From Rhodospirillales bacterium (GTDB lineage Bacteria; Pseudomonadota; Alphaproteobacteria; BOG-932; Roseiterribacteraceae), in contig PLTD01000161.1 in the NCBI GenBank assembly GCA_003165335.1, positions 1-36,749 on the forward strand: a stretch of 36,749 bases of DNA. The letters run 5' to 3'. The notes beneath the pieces were generated by a model. That model was given only the letters and a program-made list of their open reading frames with translations. It searched no databases and was not told the DNA's origin. The position numbers and the translations under genes were made by a program. Below are positions 1 through 7,890 of the stretch, one piece after another (position 1 is the first letter of the stretch; each line of letters opens with the position of its first letter).

Positions 1-3
1 AGA

Positions 4-249
4 TTAAACGCCTGAGCCAGCCGCCTTGCTAACGCGTGTGCGCAATGCTTCGAAATACGTAGCATCTGCCGTCGTCCCAGGCGCGGACTCAGCCCCAGCG
101 AGCAGCAATTCGCGCAACCGCATGCGATCCTGATCCCGGCGGATCAATTCGCGCACATACTCGCTGCTTGTGCCGTAACCGCGTCGGCTGACCTGCTCAT
201 CGACGAAGGTCTTGAGCGGCTCGGGCAGGGAAATATTCATTGTCGCCAT
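4..249 (-). CDS. ParD-like type II antitoxin (ribbon-helix-helix)
   Basis: An 81-residue protein starting MATMNISLPEPLK, followed by a helix-rich stretch with SRRGYGTSSEYVRELIRRDQ. This is the usual ParD/CC2985 layout: an N-terminal ribbon-helix-helix strand that binds the operon promoter, then a C-terminal tail that wraps the ParE toxin. The reading frame stays open 17 codons further upstream, but those residues (MESGTMLPHF...) precede the conserved start of the family, so the internal ATG at 249 is preferred. ParD genes normally lie directly before parE. Here that partner would lie beyond the left edge of the window and cannot be seen. The role is therefore inferred: neutralise ParE and autoregulate. 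Family call fairly sure; presence of a toxin unknown. Confidence 0.75.
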   Translation of the reverse strand: MATMNISLPEPLKTFVDEQVSRRGYGTSSEYVRELIRRDQDRMRLRELLLAGAESAPGTTADATYFEALRTRVSKAAGSGV

Positions 250-302
250 GAGCTTAAAAGGGCTCTTGGCAAAATGCGGCAACATTGTGCCGGACTCCAA
301 AT

Positions 303-1472
303 CTAATCCGTCCGTAGCGTCTCCAGCGGTATGTCATAGCGTTCGACATAGGGGCGGAAGCGTTCGGCGATCTCGCCGGCGTCCAGGCCGAATTCCGCCG
401 GACTGTAGCCGTGCTTGCCGAAACGGCCTTTGGGGCGGGATTCGACATGGGCCGTCATGGCGTTGAGCGCCCGCTCGGTCGGCGCGTCACCGAATTCGCC
501 ATAGACCCGCTTCATGGTCGCGATCGGATCGCGCGCCAGGTCGGCATAGTTCACATCGACGATCTTTTTGTCCGGATTGGCGTCGCGGAAGCTGTTCACG
601 CCGTCGATCGAGCGGGCGAGCATGTCAGTCCAGTGCCGAGCGATGAATGTTTTATGGTCGGCGTCGGAAAAGGTCTTGGTGAGCGTCGTGATCAAGCTGC
701 AGACCGAGGCGGCGAGGACCACCGGGTCGCGGTGCATCACCACCAGCCGCGCGTCGGGATAGACTGCCGTCAGCGCATCCAGATGAAGCGCGTGATGCGG
801 GCTTTTCAGTGACCATCGCGTCCGGCGCACACCGCCGCTCTGCAGTAGCTGCAGCACCTTCTTGTGATAGTCGTAGGCTGAGCGGTGGTCGGTCCCATGC
901 AGCCATTTGCCATAGGACGGCACATTCGCCATCGCTTCCCAGGTCAGGCTCTTGAAGTCCTGATTCAGGACCGAAATGCATTCAGTCGGGCCGTCCGGCT
1001 GCTCGCTCTGCACGATGCGCATGCGGGGGCTGACCTGATCCATGAAGGCCATCTGCGCGCGGGTCGCGTCGATGCGCGGGTCGGTGGCGATCGTTTCCGG
1101 AGTGGGTGGCGGCACGCAGTCCCCGGCTTCCCACCGGAACAGCGGGCGGTGCCGTTCGTCCTTCTCCAGAAGATAGGACATCAGTGTCGTTCCGGCGCGG
1201 AAGATGCCGACCGTCACGAACGGCGCTTCTATGCGCTCCTCGGCAACCTCGGGATGGTTCTTGACCCAATCGACGATTTTCAGACGGTTGGCGAGAGCGC
1301 CGATGATGGCGCCGGGGATGGCCATCGCGCCGAACTCGTTCAGCTGCCCCTCGGAAGAGGCGGCCTCGCAAAAAACATCCAGCCCCTCGCGGAAACTATC
1401 GCCGCCGAAGTCGGTAAGGCCGGTCTGGCCGCAAGCGGCAGCGATCATCAAATCGGGTTGAATCTGACTCAC
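303..1472 (-). CDS. Sulfotransferase family protein (PAPS-dependent type)
   Basis: A 389-residue protein of the Sulfotransfer_3 type. Residues 84-96 read PFVTVGIFRAGTT, the 5'-phosphosulfate-binding loop of PAPS-dependent sulfotransferases, here with an unusual FRAGTT instead of PRSGTT. SLKSPHHALHLDAL (221-234) is a hallmark of this subfamily, and RLVVMHRDP (242-250) with the following serine fits the 3'-phosphate-binding motif. The protein would move a sulfuryl group from PAPS to a hydroxyl of a small molecule, but the acceptor is unknown. The start is GTG at 1472 with GAGG five bases upstream; an in-frame ATG at 1448 is possible. It is divergent from the small gene at 1692. Such genes are common near steroid and lipid catabolism loci in sphingomonads. 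Confidence 0.8.
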   Translation of the reverse strand: MSQIQPDLMIAAACGQTGLTDFGGDSFREGLDVFCEAASSEGQLNEFGAMAIPGAIIGALANRLKIVDWVKNHPEVAEERIEAPFVTVGIFRAGTTLMSYLLEKDERHRPLFRWEAGDCVPPPTPETIATDPRIDATRAQMAFMDQVSPRMRIVQSEQPDGPTECISVLNQDFKSLTWEAMANVPSYGKWLHGTDHRSAYDYHKKVLQLLQSGGVRRTRWSLKSPHHALHLDALTAVYPDARLVVMHRDPVVLAASVCSLITTLTKTFSDADHKTFIARHWTDMLARSIDGVNSFRDANPDKKIVDVNYADLARDPIATMKRVYGEFGDAPTERALNAMTAHVESRPKGRFGKHGYSPAEFGLDAGEIAERFRPYVERYDIPLETLRTD

Positions 1473-1586
1473 GGCAACCTCAACATCGGAGGGCTGCGCA
1501 GAAATGACTGTCTTGCCTTCATCGGCTTATTCCCCTGTTCCCCGTTTCATTGTCTTTTGCGAGCGCGCCCACTGACCGTAATCATA

Positions 1587-1606
1587 CGAATGCGTTCGAT
1601 TAATCG
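1587..1606. promoter_or_regulatory. Overlapping palindromes in the divergent 1473-1691 spacer (putative operator)
   Basis: Two overlapping palindromes are seen: CGAA-TGCG-TTCG (1587-1598) and CGATTAATCG (1597-1606). They lie between the sulfotransferase and the + strand operon beginning at 1692, the place expected for a shared operator. The stretch GCGTTCGATTAATCG resembles a site before the PhnA-like gene at 2804. Regulator unknown. Confidence 0.35.
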
Positions 1607-1691
1607 CAACTGCAATGGCGCAGACTAACCCAAGATGGCGTTCAAGCCACTGTCGCTGTTATGAATGACGAAGCGAGAGTGAGGACAGGCC

Positions 1692-1988
1692 ATGACACAG
1701 AAATCGCGTAAAGAGGCCTTCGACGATTCGGTGCCGGATATGTCCGACGCGGAAATATCCGACGCGTTGAAGGCCGGACGGGTCGCCATCGGGTTTCGCG
1801 GCGAACCGGTGATGCTGACCGAAAACGAGATCGGCTTCATCGCATTGAAATTCTCGGTCCTGGAAGGCGACACCCAGGTTTTGCTATTGGACCAGTTCGC
1901 CGCACGGGTTCTGCACAGGATCATCGAAACGGCGAATAATCTGGACTGGAAGGCCGAGAATCTGTCGGCGCCGGATATGAGCAAATAG
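1692..1988 (+). CDS. Hypothetical protein, 98 aa
   Basis: A 98-residue soluble protein without recognised domain. It is acidic at the N-terminus (EAFDDSVPDMSDAEISDALKAG) and has a hydrophobic centre, and it has no signal peptide or membrane segment. A good ribosome-binding site (GAGTGAGG) sits just upstream of the ATG. The SDR gene starts only 11 bases after its stop codon, so the two are probably co-transcribed. I do not recognise the family. Codon use matches the neighbours, so it is likely a real gene. Confidence 0.65.
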   Translation: MTQKSRKEAFDDSVPDMSDAEISDALKAGRVAIGFRGEPVMLTENEIGFIALKFSVLEGDTQVLLLDQFAARVLHRIIETANNLDWKAENLSAPDMSK

Positions 1989-1999
1989 CCGGTCCTGCT

Positions 2000-2764
2000 G
2001 TGCCCCCCACCTCACCGTTTCTGCTGACCGATCGCATTGCGCTGGTGACCGGCGCGTCGCGCGGGCTGGGGCTTGAGATCGCACTGGGGCTGGCCAGAGC
2101 CGGAGCGCATGTTCTGGTGAACAGCCGCAGCGCAGAGCGCACGGCGGCGGTCGCGGCGCGGATCGCGGGGGAAGGGCTTTCGGCAGAAGCCGTGCCGTTC
2201 GACGTGGCCGACGAGAAAGACGGGCAGATCGCCTTCGACGAGATAGGGCGCCGTTTCGGAAGGCTGGATATCTTCGTTCATAATGTCGGGATGCGGTTCC
2301 GCGCGCCGCTGGACCGGATATCCACCCCGGATTTCAGCCGTATGCTGGCGGTCGATCTGACCTCGGCCTTTACGCTGACCAAGCTGGCGGGCAAGCTGAT
2401 GGTGGCGCGGGGCTATGGCCGGATCGTGTTCGTCACCTCGATTTCCGGCGTGCTCGGCGGCCGCAACGATGCCGCCTATATCGCCGCCAAATCAGGCCTG
2501 ACCGGATTGATGCGGGCCTTTGCCTGCGAGTTCGGCGCTGCCGGCATTACCTGCAACGCCATTGCCCCCGGTCCCTTCGCAACCGAATCGAACGCGGATA
2601 TCACGGCCGAACGGCTGGAGCGGGTGCATCAGCGCGTAGCGCTGGGCCGTCGCGGCGAGCCGCCTGAAATCGCCGGTCCCGCAGTGTTTCTGGCGTCGGA
2701 GGCGGCATCCTATGTCAACGGCCATATATTGACGGTGGACGGCGGATATAGCGTGACGTCCTGA
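2000..2764 (+). CDS. Short-chain dehydrogenase/reductase (classical SDR)
   Basis: A 254-residue NAD(P)-dependent oxidoreductase with every classical SDR mark: the TGASRGLG cofactor-binding loop (residues 17-24), HNVG (94-97, usually NNAG), catalytic Ser147, and Tyr160 with Lys164 in YIAAK. The C-terminal VNGHILTVDGGYS is typical of FabG-like and gluconate 5-dehydrogenase-like members. It should interconvert an alcohol and a ketone; the substrate cannot be read from the sequence. The start is GTG at 2000, 11 bases after the upstream gene's stop, which suggests an operon. The absence of an Arg right after the second strand does not settle NAD versus NADP preference. Confidence 0.85.
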   Translation: MPPTSPFLLTDRIALVTGASRGLGLEIALGLARAGAHVLVNSRSAERTAAVAARIAGEGLSAEAVPFDVADEKDGQIAFDEIGRRFGRLDIFVHNVGMRFRAPLDRISTPDFSRMLAVDLTSAFTLTKLAGKLMVARGYGRIVFVTSISGVLGGRNDAAYIAAKSGLTGLMRAFACEFGAAGITCNAIAPGPFATESNADITAERLERVHQRVALGRRGEPPEIAGPAVFLASEAASYVNGHILTVDGGYSVTS

Positions 2765-2803
2765 TGTTCTGCCTGGGGGCGCTGGAATTCGTGTAGTGTC
2801 GGC

Positions 2804-2819
2804 GCGTTCGAACGAATCG
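2804..2819. promoter_or_regulatory. Palindrome CGTTCGAACG just before the PhnA-like gene
   Basis: The 16-base string GCGTTCGAACGAATCG contains a perfect 10-base palindrome (2805-2814). It nearly repeats the string at 1592-1606 (GCGTTCGATTAATCG). It lies within 25 bases of the ATG at 2828 and so could be an operator or promoter element. Function inferred from position only. Confidence 0.3.
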
Positions 2820-2827
2820 AGAGTGCA

Positions 2828-3040
2828 ATGACCGTAAAAGACAGCAACGGCGCGGAACTGAAGGACGGGGACTCGGTCACTCTGATCAAGGATCTGAAGG
2901 TCAAAGGCACCTCCATCACATTAAAGCGCGGCACGATGATCAAGAATATCAAGCTGACCGCGAATGAAGAGGAAATCGAGTGCCGGGCCGAAAAAGTGAA
3001 GGACCTGGTTCTGAAAACCTGTTTCCTGAAGAAGGTCTGA
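2828..3040 (+). CDS. PhnA/YjdM C-terminal domain protein
   Basis: A 70-residue protein that corresponds almost entirely to the C-terminal PhnA domain of E. coli YjdM (PhnA). The matching motifs are KDSNG, DGDSVTLIKDLKVKG and KRGTMIKNIKL, ending in a short LKTCFLKKV strand. The N-terminal zinc ribbon of the E. coli protein is absent, as in many alphaproteobacterial copies. Despite the name, a role in phosphonate use has not been shown for this domain, and its small beta-barrel fold suggests binding of a partner or nucleic acid. The next gene starts four bases after its stop, so the two form an operon. Confidence 0.8.
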   Translation: MTVKDSNGAELKDGDSVTLIKDLKVKGTSITLKRGTMIKNIKLTANEEEIECRAEKVKDLVLKTCFLKKV

Positions 3041-3044
3041 CACC

Positions 3045-3269
3045 ATGGCCGACGATCTCGTCTTTACCCAGCGCATCACGAACCCGGACCTGCCGGATGT
3101 CGAGACGATTATCTTCCGGCTGAAGAACGGCAAGCTGCGCATCCTCATGGAATCCGAGTCACGGGCCACGGCATCGGCCTTCACGCTGCTGGATGGGGAG
3201 TTTGGCGAACTGATCGAATGGCTGGTCGAGAATGCGGCGACAGAAGAGCGTGCGCCGGAAGAGGGTTGA
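3045..3269 (+). CDS. Hypothetical protein, 74 aa
   Basis: A 74-residue acidic protein of unknown family, rich in Glu and Leu toward the C-terminus (LLDGEFGELIEWLVENAATEE), with no signal peptide or membrane span. GAAGAAGG provides a ribosome-binding site inside the end of the preceding PhnA-like gene, and only four bases separate the genes. It is therefore very probably translated from the same message. Its constant pairing with PhnA_C would need a genome search; no function can be assigned. Confidence 0.6.
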   Translation: MADDLVFTQRITNPDLPDVETIIFRLKNGKLRILMESESRATASAFTLLDGEFGELIEWLVENAATEERAPEEG

Positions 3270-3312
3270 GGGGACAGTCGCGAACGGCGGCCCGAGGAGT
3301 TACAATCAATCC

Positions 3313-3693
3313 ATGATCCGATTGGCAAATTACACCAAGGCACTGGACCGCCTCGCTGCGCTGGAGCGCGACGAGGAAGCTGACCGGGAATTCGATCGGG
3401 TTTGCGCCGAGGTGCTGGGCATCGATTTCGGCGATCTGTTCGATGCGGATGTGAAGCGGATCGACCCGACGGTTTCGTCCGCCGGGATCGCGGCCGGTGT
3501 TTGCCGGTCTTTGGGATATGACATCGCGATCAGCGGGTCACAAACCGTCACGCACTGGTGGGGCTTCTCGGTTCTGATCGTCGCGAAAAGCGAAGGAATA
3601 GTGCCCAGCGACCCGGCGTTGCGCGCCAAACGCCGCGAGGCGATAGAAGCCGACGACCTGCTGCACGCGGACGATCCGGACGAGGAAGACTAA
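3313..3693 (+). CDS. Hypothetical protein, 126 aa
   Basis: A 126-residue protein with no recognised family: an N-terminal helical part (LANYTKALDRLAALERDEEADREFDRVCAEVLG), a central mixed region, and an acidic tail ending DDPDEED. The frame is open from 3232, but the extra residues would overlap the previous gene and look like its frame-shifted shadow. An AGGAG about a dozen bases before the ATG at 3313 supports the shorter form. It is probably the last gene of the run starting at 1692 or 2828. Confidence 0.55.
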   Translation: MIRLANYTKALDRLAALERDEEADREFDRVCAEVLGIDFGDLFDADVKRIDPTVSSAGIAAGVCRSLGYDIAISGSQTVTHWWGFSVLIVAKSEGIVPSDPALRAKRREAIEADDLLHADDPDEED

Positions 3694-4109
3694 GGGCCTG
3701 CGATGCGGTCGGCTGCTGTCGTGCGCGGGGATTGGACAGAGGCGGCCGGGGGCGGAAGCAGAAATTCTAGCTGACCCACTACCCAGGCGCGAATAGGATG
3801 CCACGCCCCGCCAGTCGATCCGCGACCTTCGACGCAATCTCACCATGCAAGTTCATCGCTACAGTCGACACCCCGGTGCGTGACCAGAGAGTCGCCCGTA
3901 ATTCTAAGAACGATTCCGGCTGATGCTCTACCGAATCGTGGAGAGGTTATGTCGCAGCACGGCAGCTTCGCCGGCCGGCAGCGGAGCAGCGATCTACAAA
4001 GCCTGTCGATATCCTCATCCGAAGCACTTATATACGAAATATACAAATAAGGTGCTTGGGTACTGCCGGACGGTGTGAACCGCGTCGCGGCAGAAGAAGG
4101 GGACGTTTG
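3694..4109. other. Gene-poor spacer before the Coq4-like gene
   Basis: About 416 bases without a convincing gene. The right end (4020-4057) is AT-rich and carries an inverted repeat, listed separately, that probably belongs to the Coq4-like promoter. On the minus strand a 25-codon frame starting MNLHGEIASKVADRLAG is present but too short to support. No RNA gene or mobile element end was recognised. Confidence 0.5.
4022..4057. promoter_or_regulatory. AT-rich inverted repeat upstream of the Coq4-like gene
   Basis: Arms AAGCAC-TTAT (4022-4031) and ATAAGGTGCTT (4047-4057) pair with one bulged base around an AT-rich core that contains two direct ATATAC copies. The element lies about 50 bases before the ATG at 4110 in otherwise GC-rich DNA. 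It therefore looks like a promoter with an operator. No regulator gene is adjacent. Confidence 0.35.
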
Positions 4110-4982
4110 ATGGACGATATGGCGAACGCAATTCACGACGAGTCTGTCCGCTTGCGCGACGAGGCCATGATTGCTGCGGATGCGGCCTATATGAAGGGTG
4201 ATGGCGTCCCTGTCGCGGGAAGCATTCCCCTGTCGACTTCTCGCTATCTCAACAGCCCGCTTTTTGCGCATGCCTATACCACCCTCGCGCTGCGCCGGTT
4301 CGGTCACGATATTCCGGTCACCTACGACATTCCGGACATGCAGCGGGGTATGGAGGACGTCGCGGATCTGAAGAAGACCGTGCGCCTGATCGCCGAGGAG
4401 CGCGAGAAGAAACCCGAATTCGCGGCATGGCTGGACCGGCGCAGGGACACCCGCTGGAAGCCGGCGGAAATGAGCCATTACGCCCGCGGCACTCTGGGCG
4501 CGACGATCCGGGATTTCATCGTGAAGTCCGGCATGGACATCGAGTTTTCCTACAAGGGCAAGGAGGTCACCAGCGACATTGAATATCTGTTCAAGCGCGG
4601 GAGCCAAACCCACGACATCCAGCACATGGCAACCAGATTTGGACCCAACATTGCCGGGGAAACGGCGATGGCGATGATGAACGTAACCTGCGACGCCAAC
4701 TATTTCAGCCCCGAACTCGCCCACGCCATCTATATGGGAACGCTCTTCGTCAGCAGCGCGAGTTATATGCGCGCGGGCCTTCATTATCCGGCCGGCATGC
4801 CGATTCTGCTCGAGGCAATGGAACGCGGCATCGCCGCCGGACGTGCGATCAGGAAGCCGTTGTTGATGGTCGATTGGGAAGACTATCTGGACTGGCAGAT
4901 CGTGGACATTGCGCCTGATCTTGGGTTCGAACCAGGGCCAGGCGATGCCTGGGCCGCGTTTGACCCTGTACTTCTAGGCTAA
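4110..4982 (+). CDS. Coq4-family protein (ubiquinone biosynthesis COQ4 homologue)
   Basis: A 290-residue protein. The key evidence is HDIQHMATRFGPNIAGE at residues 168-184, an exact HDxxH-x11-E metal-binding motif, the signature of the Coq4 family. Eukaryotic COQ4 is needed for ubiquinone biosynthesis and is linked to processing of C1 of the quinone ring. Bacterial homologues are mostly uncharacterised and here there are no other ubi genes nearby. Residues 1-60 are longer than the minimal Coq4 fold. The frame is open to 4056, but the ATG at 4110 has a good GAAGAAGGGGA site and begins the conserved part. It stands alone between two gene-poor spacers, so its target quinone or lipid is unknown. 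Confidence 0.8.
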   Translation: MDDMANAIHDESVRLRDEAMIAADAAYMKGDGVPVAGSIPLSTSRYLNSPLFAHAYTTLALRRFGHDIPVTYDIPDMQRGMEDVADLKKTVRLIAEEREKKPEFAAWLDRRRDTRWKPAEMSHYARGTLGATIRDFIVKSGMDIEFSYKGKEVTSDIEYLFKRGSQTHDIQHMATRFGPNIAGETAMAMMNVTCDANYFSPELAHAIYMGTLFVSSASYMRAGLHYPAGMPILLEAMERGIAAGRAIRKPLLMVDWEDYLDWQIVDIAPDLGFEPGPGDAWAAFDPVLLG

Positions 4983-5424
4983 GCGTCCGGTTCCGAGTTC
5001 ACGCGATCAACGGTCTGGCGACCAACTTGGGTGGCTGACCGCTTCCGAGCGCCTAACATCAAAAAGCAGACGTTCGGGACGACACGCGATTAGCCCGCTT
5101 CTGAGAGTAACCGCGTGTGTTTACAAGCAGAGATTCTCAGCCCTTGAGCAACTTGCGAATCTCGTTGCTTAGGTGATGCCATCTCAAACGGCTTTGTCGT
5201 CACATCCATTCCCGTATCGGCTGGTCCTTCCCGATCGCCGCGTTCTCCGCGAAGCGGACAGTCTCGCCGCCACCTCAACCAACTCCGGTTTCGGCTTCGC
5301 TGGGCGCCTCATGGAGGACGCCTTTGAAGCGCGGCAGACAGAGGTACACTGACTACCCTTGCCGAGTTCGGAATTGGATGCGGATTTGTCCGCCAGACTG
5401 ACGCGGAAGGCCATAGACTAAGTA
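4983..5424. other. Gene-poor spacer, possibly degenerate coding DNA
   Basis: About 440 bases without a supportable gene between the convergent Coq4-like and LpxC-like genes. The minus strand holds overlapping short frames between 5090 and 5414. A readable stretch (NEIRKLLKG, IGKDQPI) is interrupted by stops, so it may be the remains of a gene, but no family is recognised. No clear terminator hairpin was found. Confidence 0.4.
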
Positions 5425-6261
5425 CTAAACCTTTACCCACGAGGTCTTTCTGATTTGTCGCATCAACTCGATATCAACGGCATGCCCGACACGGCGCGTC
5501 ACGATTGATCCGGCAATTCTTGCCCCCTGCGGAGACACGGCCATGAACGAGCCGAGCATATCCAGCAAGCGATGCCAGCAAAGTTCCTCGAGTAGAGCCG
5601 CCTTGGCCTCGTCGGTATCGGCCATGAGCGAGACGGTGATCTCGCCGTGCGGCCACCCCAACATTCTGGCTAGCGCGGCATAGGCTTCAATCCCCCGGTT
5701 TCGCAAGTATGGTCGCGCTGAGGAGAGACGCTCGTTCTGGCCGGCCTCGCCGGCAACGCCACGCAAGGTCGCCTCGCCGAGTTCCGGATAGCCGACATTG
5801 ATGTCGAACGCGAAGCTGCGGCAGCCGGGCGCGGCTGGGACGATCTTGATGTAATGGTCCGGCGACGCGGTAACGGCCAAGGGCGCTGGCACGGTGAGCC
5901 ACTCGAGGGTGCCCGACGGACGAAGCGCCGGACGGATCGCGTCCCAGAATAGCTTGGCCCGGCCGTCATAGGGGAGACGAAAATTACGCGGGGTAATGAG
6001 AACGCCATCGAGCCCCAGGTTGAACATGAGACCCAACAGGTGTTCGGGTATTCGAAGAATGAATTTTTTCCACCTGAGCGTGAGGAAATGGAGCAGTCGG
6101 TTTACTCCGAGCGTCATGTCTGATAGCGGCACAGCGTCGCCCGTTGGCAGCATCACGTGGATGCCAGGGTCTCGAACGGGTTCCAGGACACAGGTCGTTT
6201 CCCATCCAAAGGCGCTAGGGCCGCTCACGAGAACCGGCCTGCTCAATTCGGTCCGGTTCAT
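5425..6261 (-). CDS. LpxC-like UDP-3-O-acyl-GlcNAc deacetylase homologue (divergent, orphan)
   Basis: A 278-residue protein alignable by eye to LpxC, the zinc deacetylase of lipid A synthesis. IPEHLLGLMFNLGLDGVLI (71-89) matches the LpxC EHL...LGIDN region. CWHRLLDMLGSF (228-239) matches HKMLDAIGDL, and VGHAVDIELM (258-267) matches SGHALNN. Zinc ligands (His74, His230, Asp234), the general base Glu73 and catalytic His260 are all present. However, the Asp that pairs with the catalytic His is Ser238, the Lys after His230 is Arg231, and the Thr of ARTFGF is Pro184. It is slightly shorter than usual LpxC (about 300 aa) and not in an ftsZ/murein cluster. GGAG six bases before the ATG supports the start. 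It is likely a paralogue acting on another acylated sugar. Confidence 0.7.
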   Translation of the reverse strand: MNRTELSRPVLVSGPSAFGWETTCVLEPVRDPGIHVMLPTGDAVPLSDMTLGVNRLLHFLTLRWKKFILRIPEHLLGLMFNLGLDGVLITPRNFRLPYDGRAKLFWDAIRPALRPSGTLEWLTVPAPLAVTASPDHYIKIVPAAPGCRSFAFDINVGYPELGEATLRGVAGEAGQNERLSSARPYLRNRGIEAYAALARMLGWPHGEITVSLMADTDEAKAALLEELCWHRLLDMLGSFMAVSPQGARIAGSIVTRRVGHAVDIELMRQIRKTSWVKV

Positions 6262-6713
6262 CGGTTTCTCCGTGTACTTGGCATTGGCAAGTTAACTCGA
6301 ACGAGGTGCAGGAAGCTAGAGTCGCGTCCCTATCCCCTGATCCGGAGTTCGGTGTCGCCAGGACCTTGGTTGATCGCTCGGACCACACGCACCGACTAGG
6401 CTGTGCGCATCCACGCGATCATCCTCTTGTTGAGCCGGAAGCATTCTTATGACAGCGTAGAACTGCCTTCCGCCTGTGAATCGACAGCGAACTTTGAACA
6501 CAGAGTTTACCCAGGGCTCCCGTTTGCCGATCCTCTGGCAATAACTGCTTTTCAGCGCTGTTATAATGCTCCTGAATGACGTGCGTGGGTCGACACCTGC
6601 CTATCTCCTGGGGGTGGATTTACGGAAGTCCCCGTTATTGAGCGGGAGGGGCCGCAAGCGGGTGCTCGCGCTGCCTGCCCGTGGGGCACTCTATTTCCCG
6701 GCCCTTTGAAGAT
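6262..6713. other. Gene-poor spacer between LpxC-like and GST genes
   Basis: About 450 bases without a firm gene. The promoter of the LpxC-like gene must lie at its left end. A 61-codon minus-strand frame at 6316-6501 (starting MFKVRCRFTGGRQFYAVIRM) looks protein-like in its first half only and may be a small gene or a remnant. TATAAT occurs at 6562-6567 without a convincing -35 partner. Confidence 0.4.
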
Positions 6714-7415
6714 CTAAGCGTCCAGGACCTTGCGCAGCGAGGCCTCGATCTGGCCACCGCAATAGGCGTCGCCATAGTCTTGCCGCGCCTTTGCGGCCAG
6801 CTTGGCCAACGACGGCAGAGCTGCGACCCGCCGCGTCAAGGCGGCCGTCATAGGGGCGGATTCTTCAAGGATCGCTTCGATTTCGCGGAAACGGTCTACC
6901 ATGGTCGACCACAGGGTGGCTGTCACGACGTCGGCGATACTTGGCGCCTCGCCGCCCAGCACGAAACCGGAGTCCGCCTTTAGGCCGTGGCGGCGTCCGA
7001 TCTCTTCCCAGAGCGACATCCATTTCTTCAGGCGAGGGACGAAGTCCTGCCAACGTTTTTTCGTCCACATCTCGCGGCCGCCATCTACCGTGATTTCGTC
7101 GATCACGTCGTTGGCATCGTTGACGATCTTCATGGTCAGGGCGCGCAAAGCAGGGGTGGCGGGCATGAGGTCCAGCGTCTCGCCCAGATAGAGGACGACG
7201 GCCGGCATCTGGGCGATGGCGAAGTCCGCCTTTTTGTCGATCAGCACGGGCGGGCCCATAAATGGAACCGGCATGTCCTTCACCATCCCTCCCATCAGCT
7301 TTGAGATCGCGGCGTCGCCGCCCTCGGTCCAAGTCTTGCCGGCATAGGCCAGGACGGCGCGCACGAACTGACCGCGGAACGGTACAGACCAGTAATAGAG
7401 GTCGTAGTCAGACAT
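6714..7415 (-). CDS. Glutathione S-transferase family protein
   Basis: A 233-residue cytosolic protein with a thioredoxin-like N-terminal domain (YDLYYWSVPFRGQFVRAVLAYAG, residues 4-26), the cis-proline segment PPVLIDKK, and QMPAVVLYLGE where GST proteins bind glutathione (the Q-S/T-x-A-I-xxYL region). A helical C-terminal domain follows, with VLGGEAPSIADVVTATLW near 151-168, the usual N-capping Ser/Asp motif. It should conjugate or isomerise electrophilic compounds with glutathione; the substrate is unknown. The resident Ser/Tyr of the active site is not certain (Tyr7, Tyr8 or Ser10). GGAG before the ATG supports the start. The gene stands alone, with IS110 DNA upstream of it. Confidence 0.85.
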   Translation of the reverse strand: MSDYDLYYWSVPFRGQFVRAVLAYAGKTWTEGGDAAISKLMGGMVKDMPVPFMGPPVLIDKKADFAIAQMPAVVLYLGETLDLMPATPALRALTMKIVNDANDVIDEITVDGGREMWTKKRWQDFVPRLKKWMSLWEEIGRRHGLKADSGFVLGGEAPSIADVVTATLWSTMVDRFREIEAILEESAPMTAALTRRVAALPSLAKLAAKARQDYGDAYCGGQIEASLRKVLDA

Positions 7416-7890
7416 TTCAGGGACTCCACGTCATGCGGGCGATATCCATTAACAACTCTGCCAGGCTCTCTTGGTTCAGGAGATCGCCGTCTTCTGAAGG
7501 TTAGCAATGGGGTCGGGAGCCAACCAACTCCTCGGGGTGATCTTGAAACGGAAGATACTACGGCGGCCGCCAGTCCGTCAGCGTGACAATGACCGCTTCT
7601 CTATCGCGGCGAAGGTCAAGCATGATCTTCTTACGTCATGTGCATTGCTCCACGCATTGGTCTCCTCGGTCTGATGTCGCCACACGGGGCTCGTGCTTCT
7701 CTTCGAGGTCGGCGTTGGGCCGCCTCATGATGGGGTAAGAAGGATGGCGCGGTTCAATCTATCGAGCGCACTTGCTGCCAAAGCAGCAGGATCTGCGGAC
7801 ATTACGAACTCACGCCACCCATCGTCCCCGTGAGGACATCTTCCTGCCGAGGCAGAACCGGTTGATCTCGTAGTCAGTGAAGCGGCTTGA
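7416..7890. other. Spacer between the GST gene and IS110 transposase
   Basis: About 475 bases without a firm gene. The GST promoter lies at the left. The right part follows the transposase stop codon and probably includes one end of the insertion sequence, but no inverted terminal repeat or target duplication could be defined, as expected for IS110 elements. Short interrupted frames on both strands are not supportable. Confidence 0.4.

Noticed and set aside
885-1628. Long + strand open frame opposite the sulfotransferase
   Set aside because: It lies antisense to a well-supported gene with clear motifs and has arginine- and proline-rich, domain-free sequence; it is a GC-rich shadow frame.
3840-4784. 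314-codon minus-strand frame
   Set aside because: It overlaps the Coq4-like gene, which carries a complete metal-binding motif; the antisense translation has no recognisable domain.
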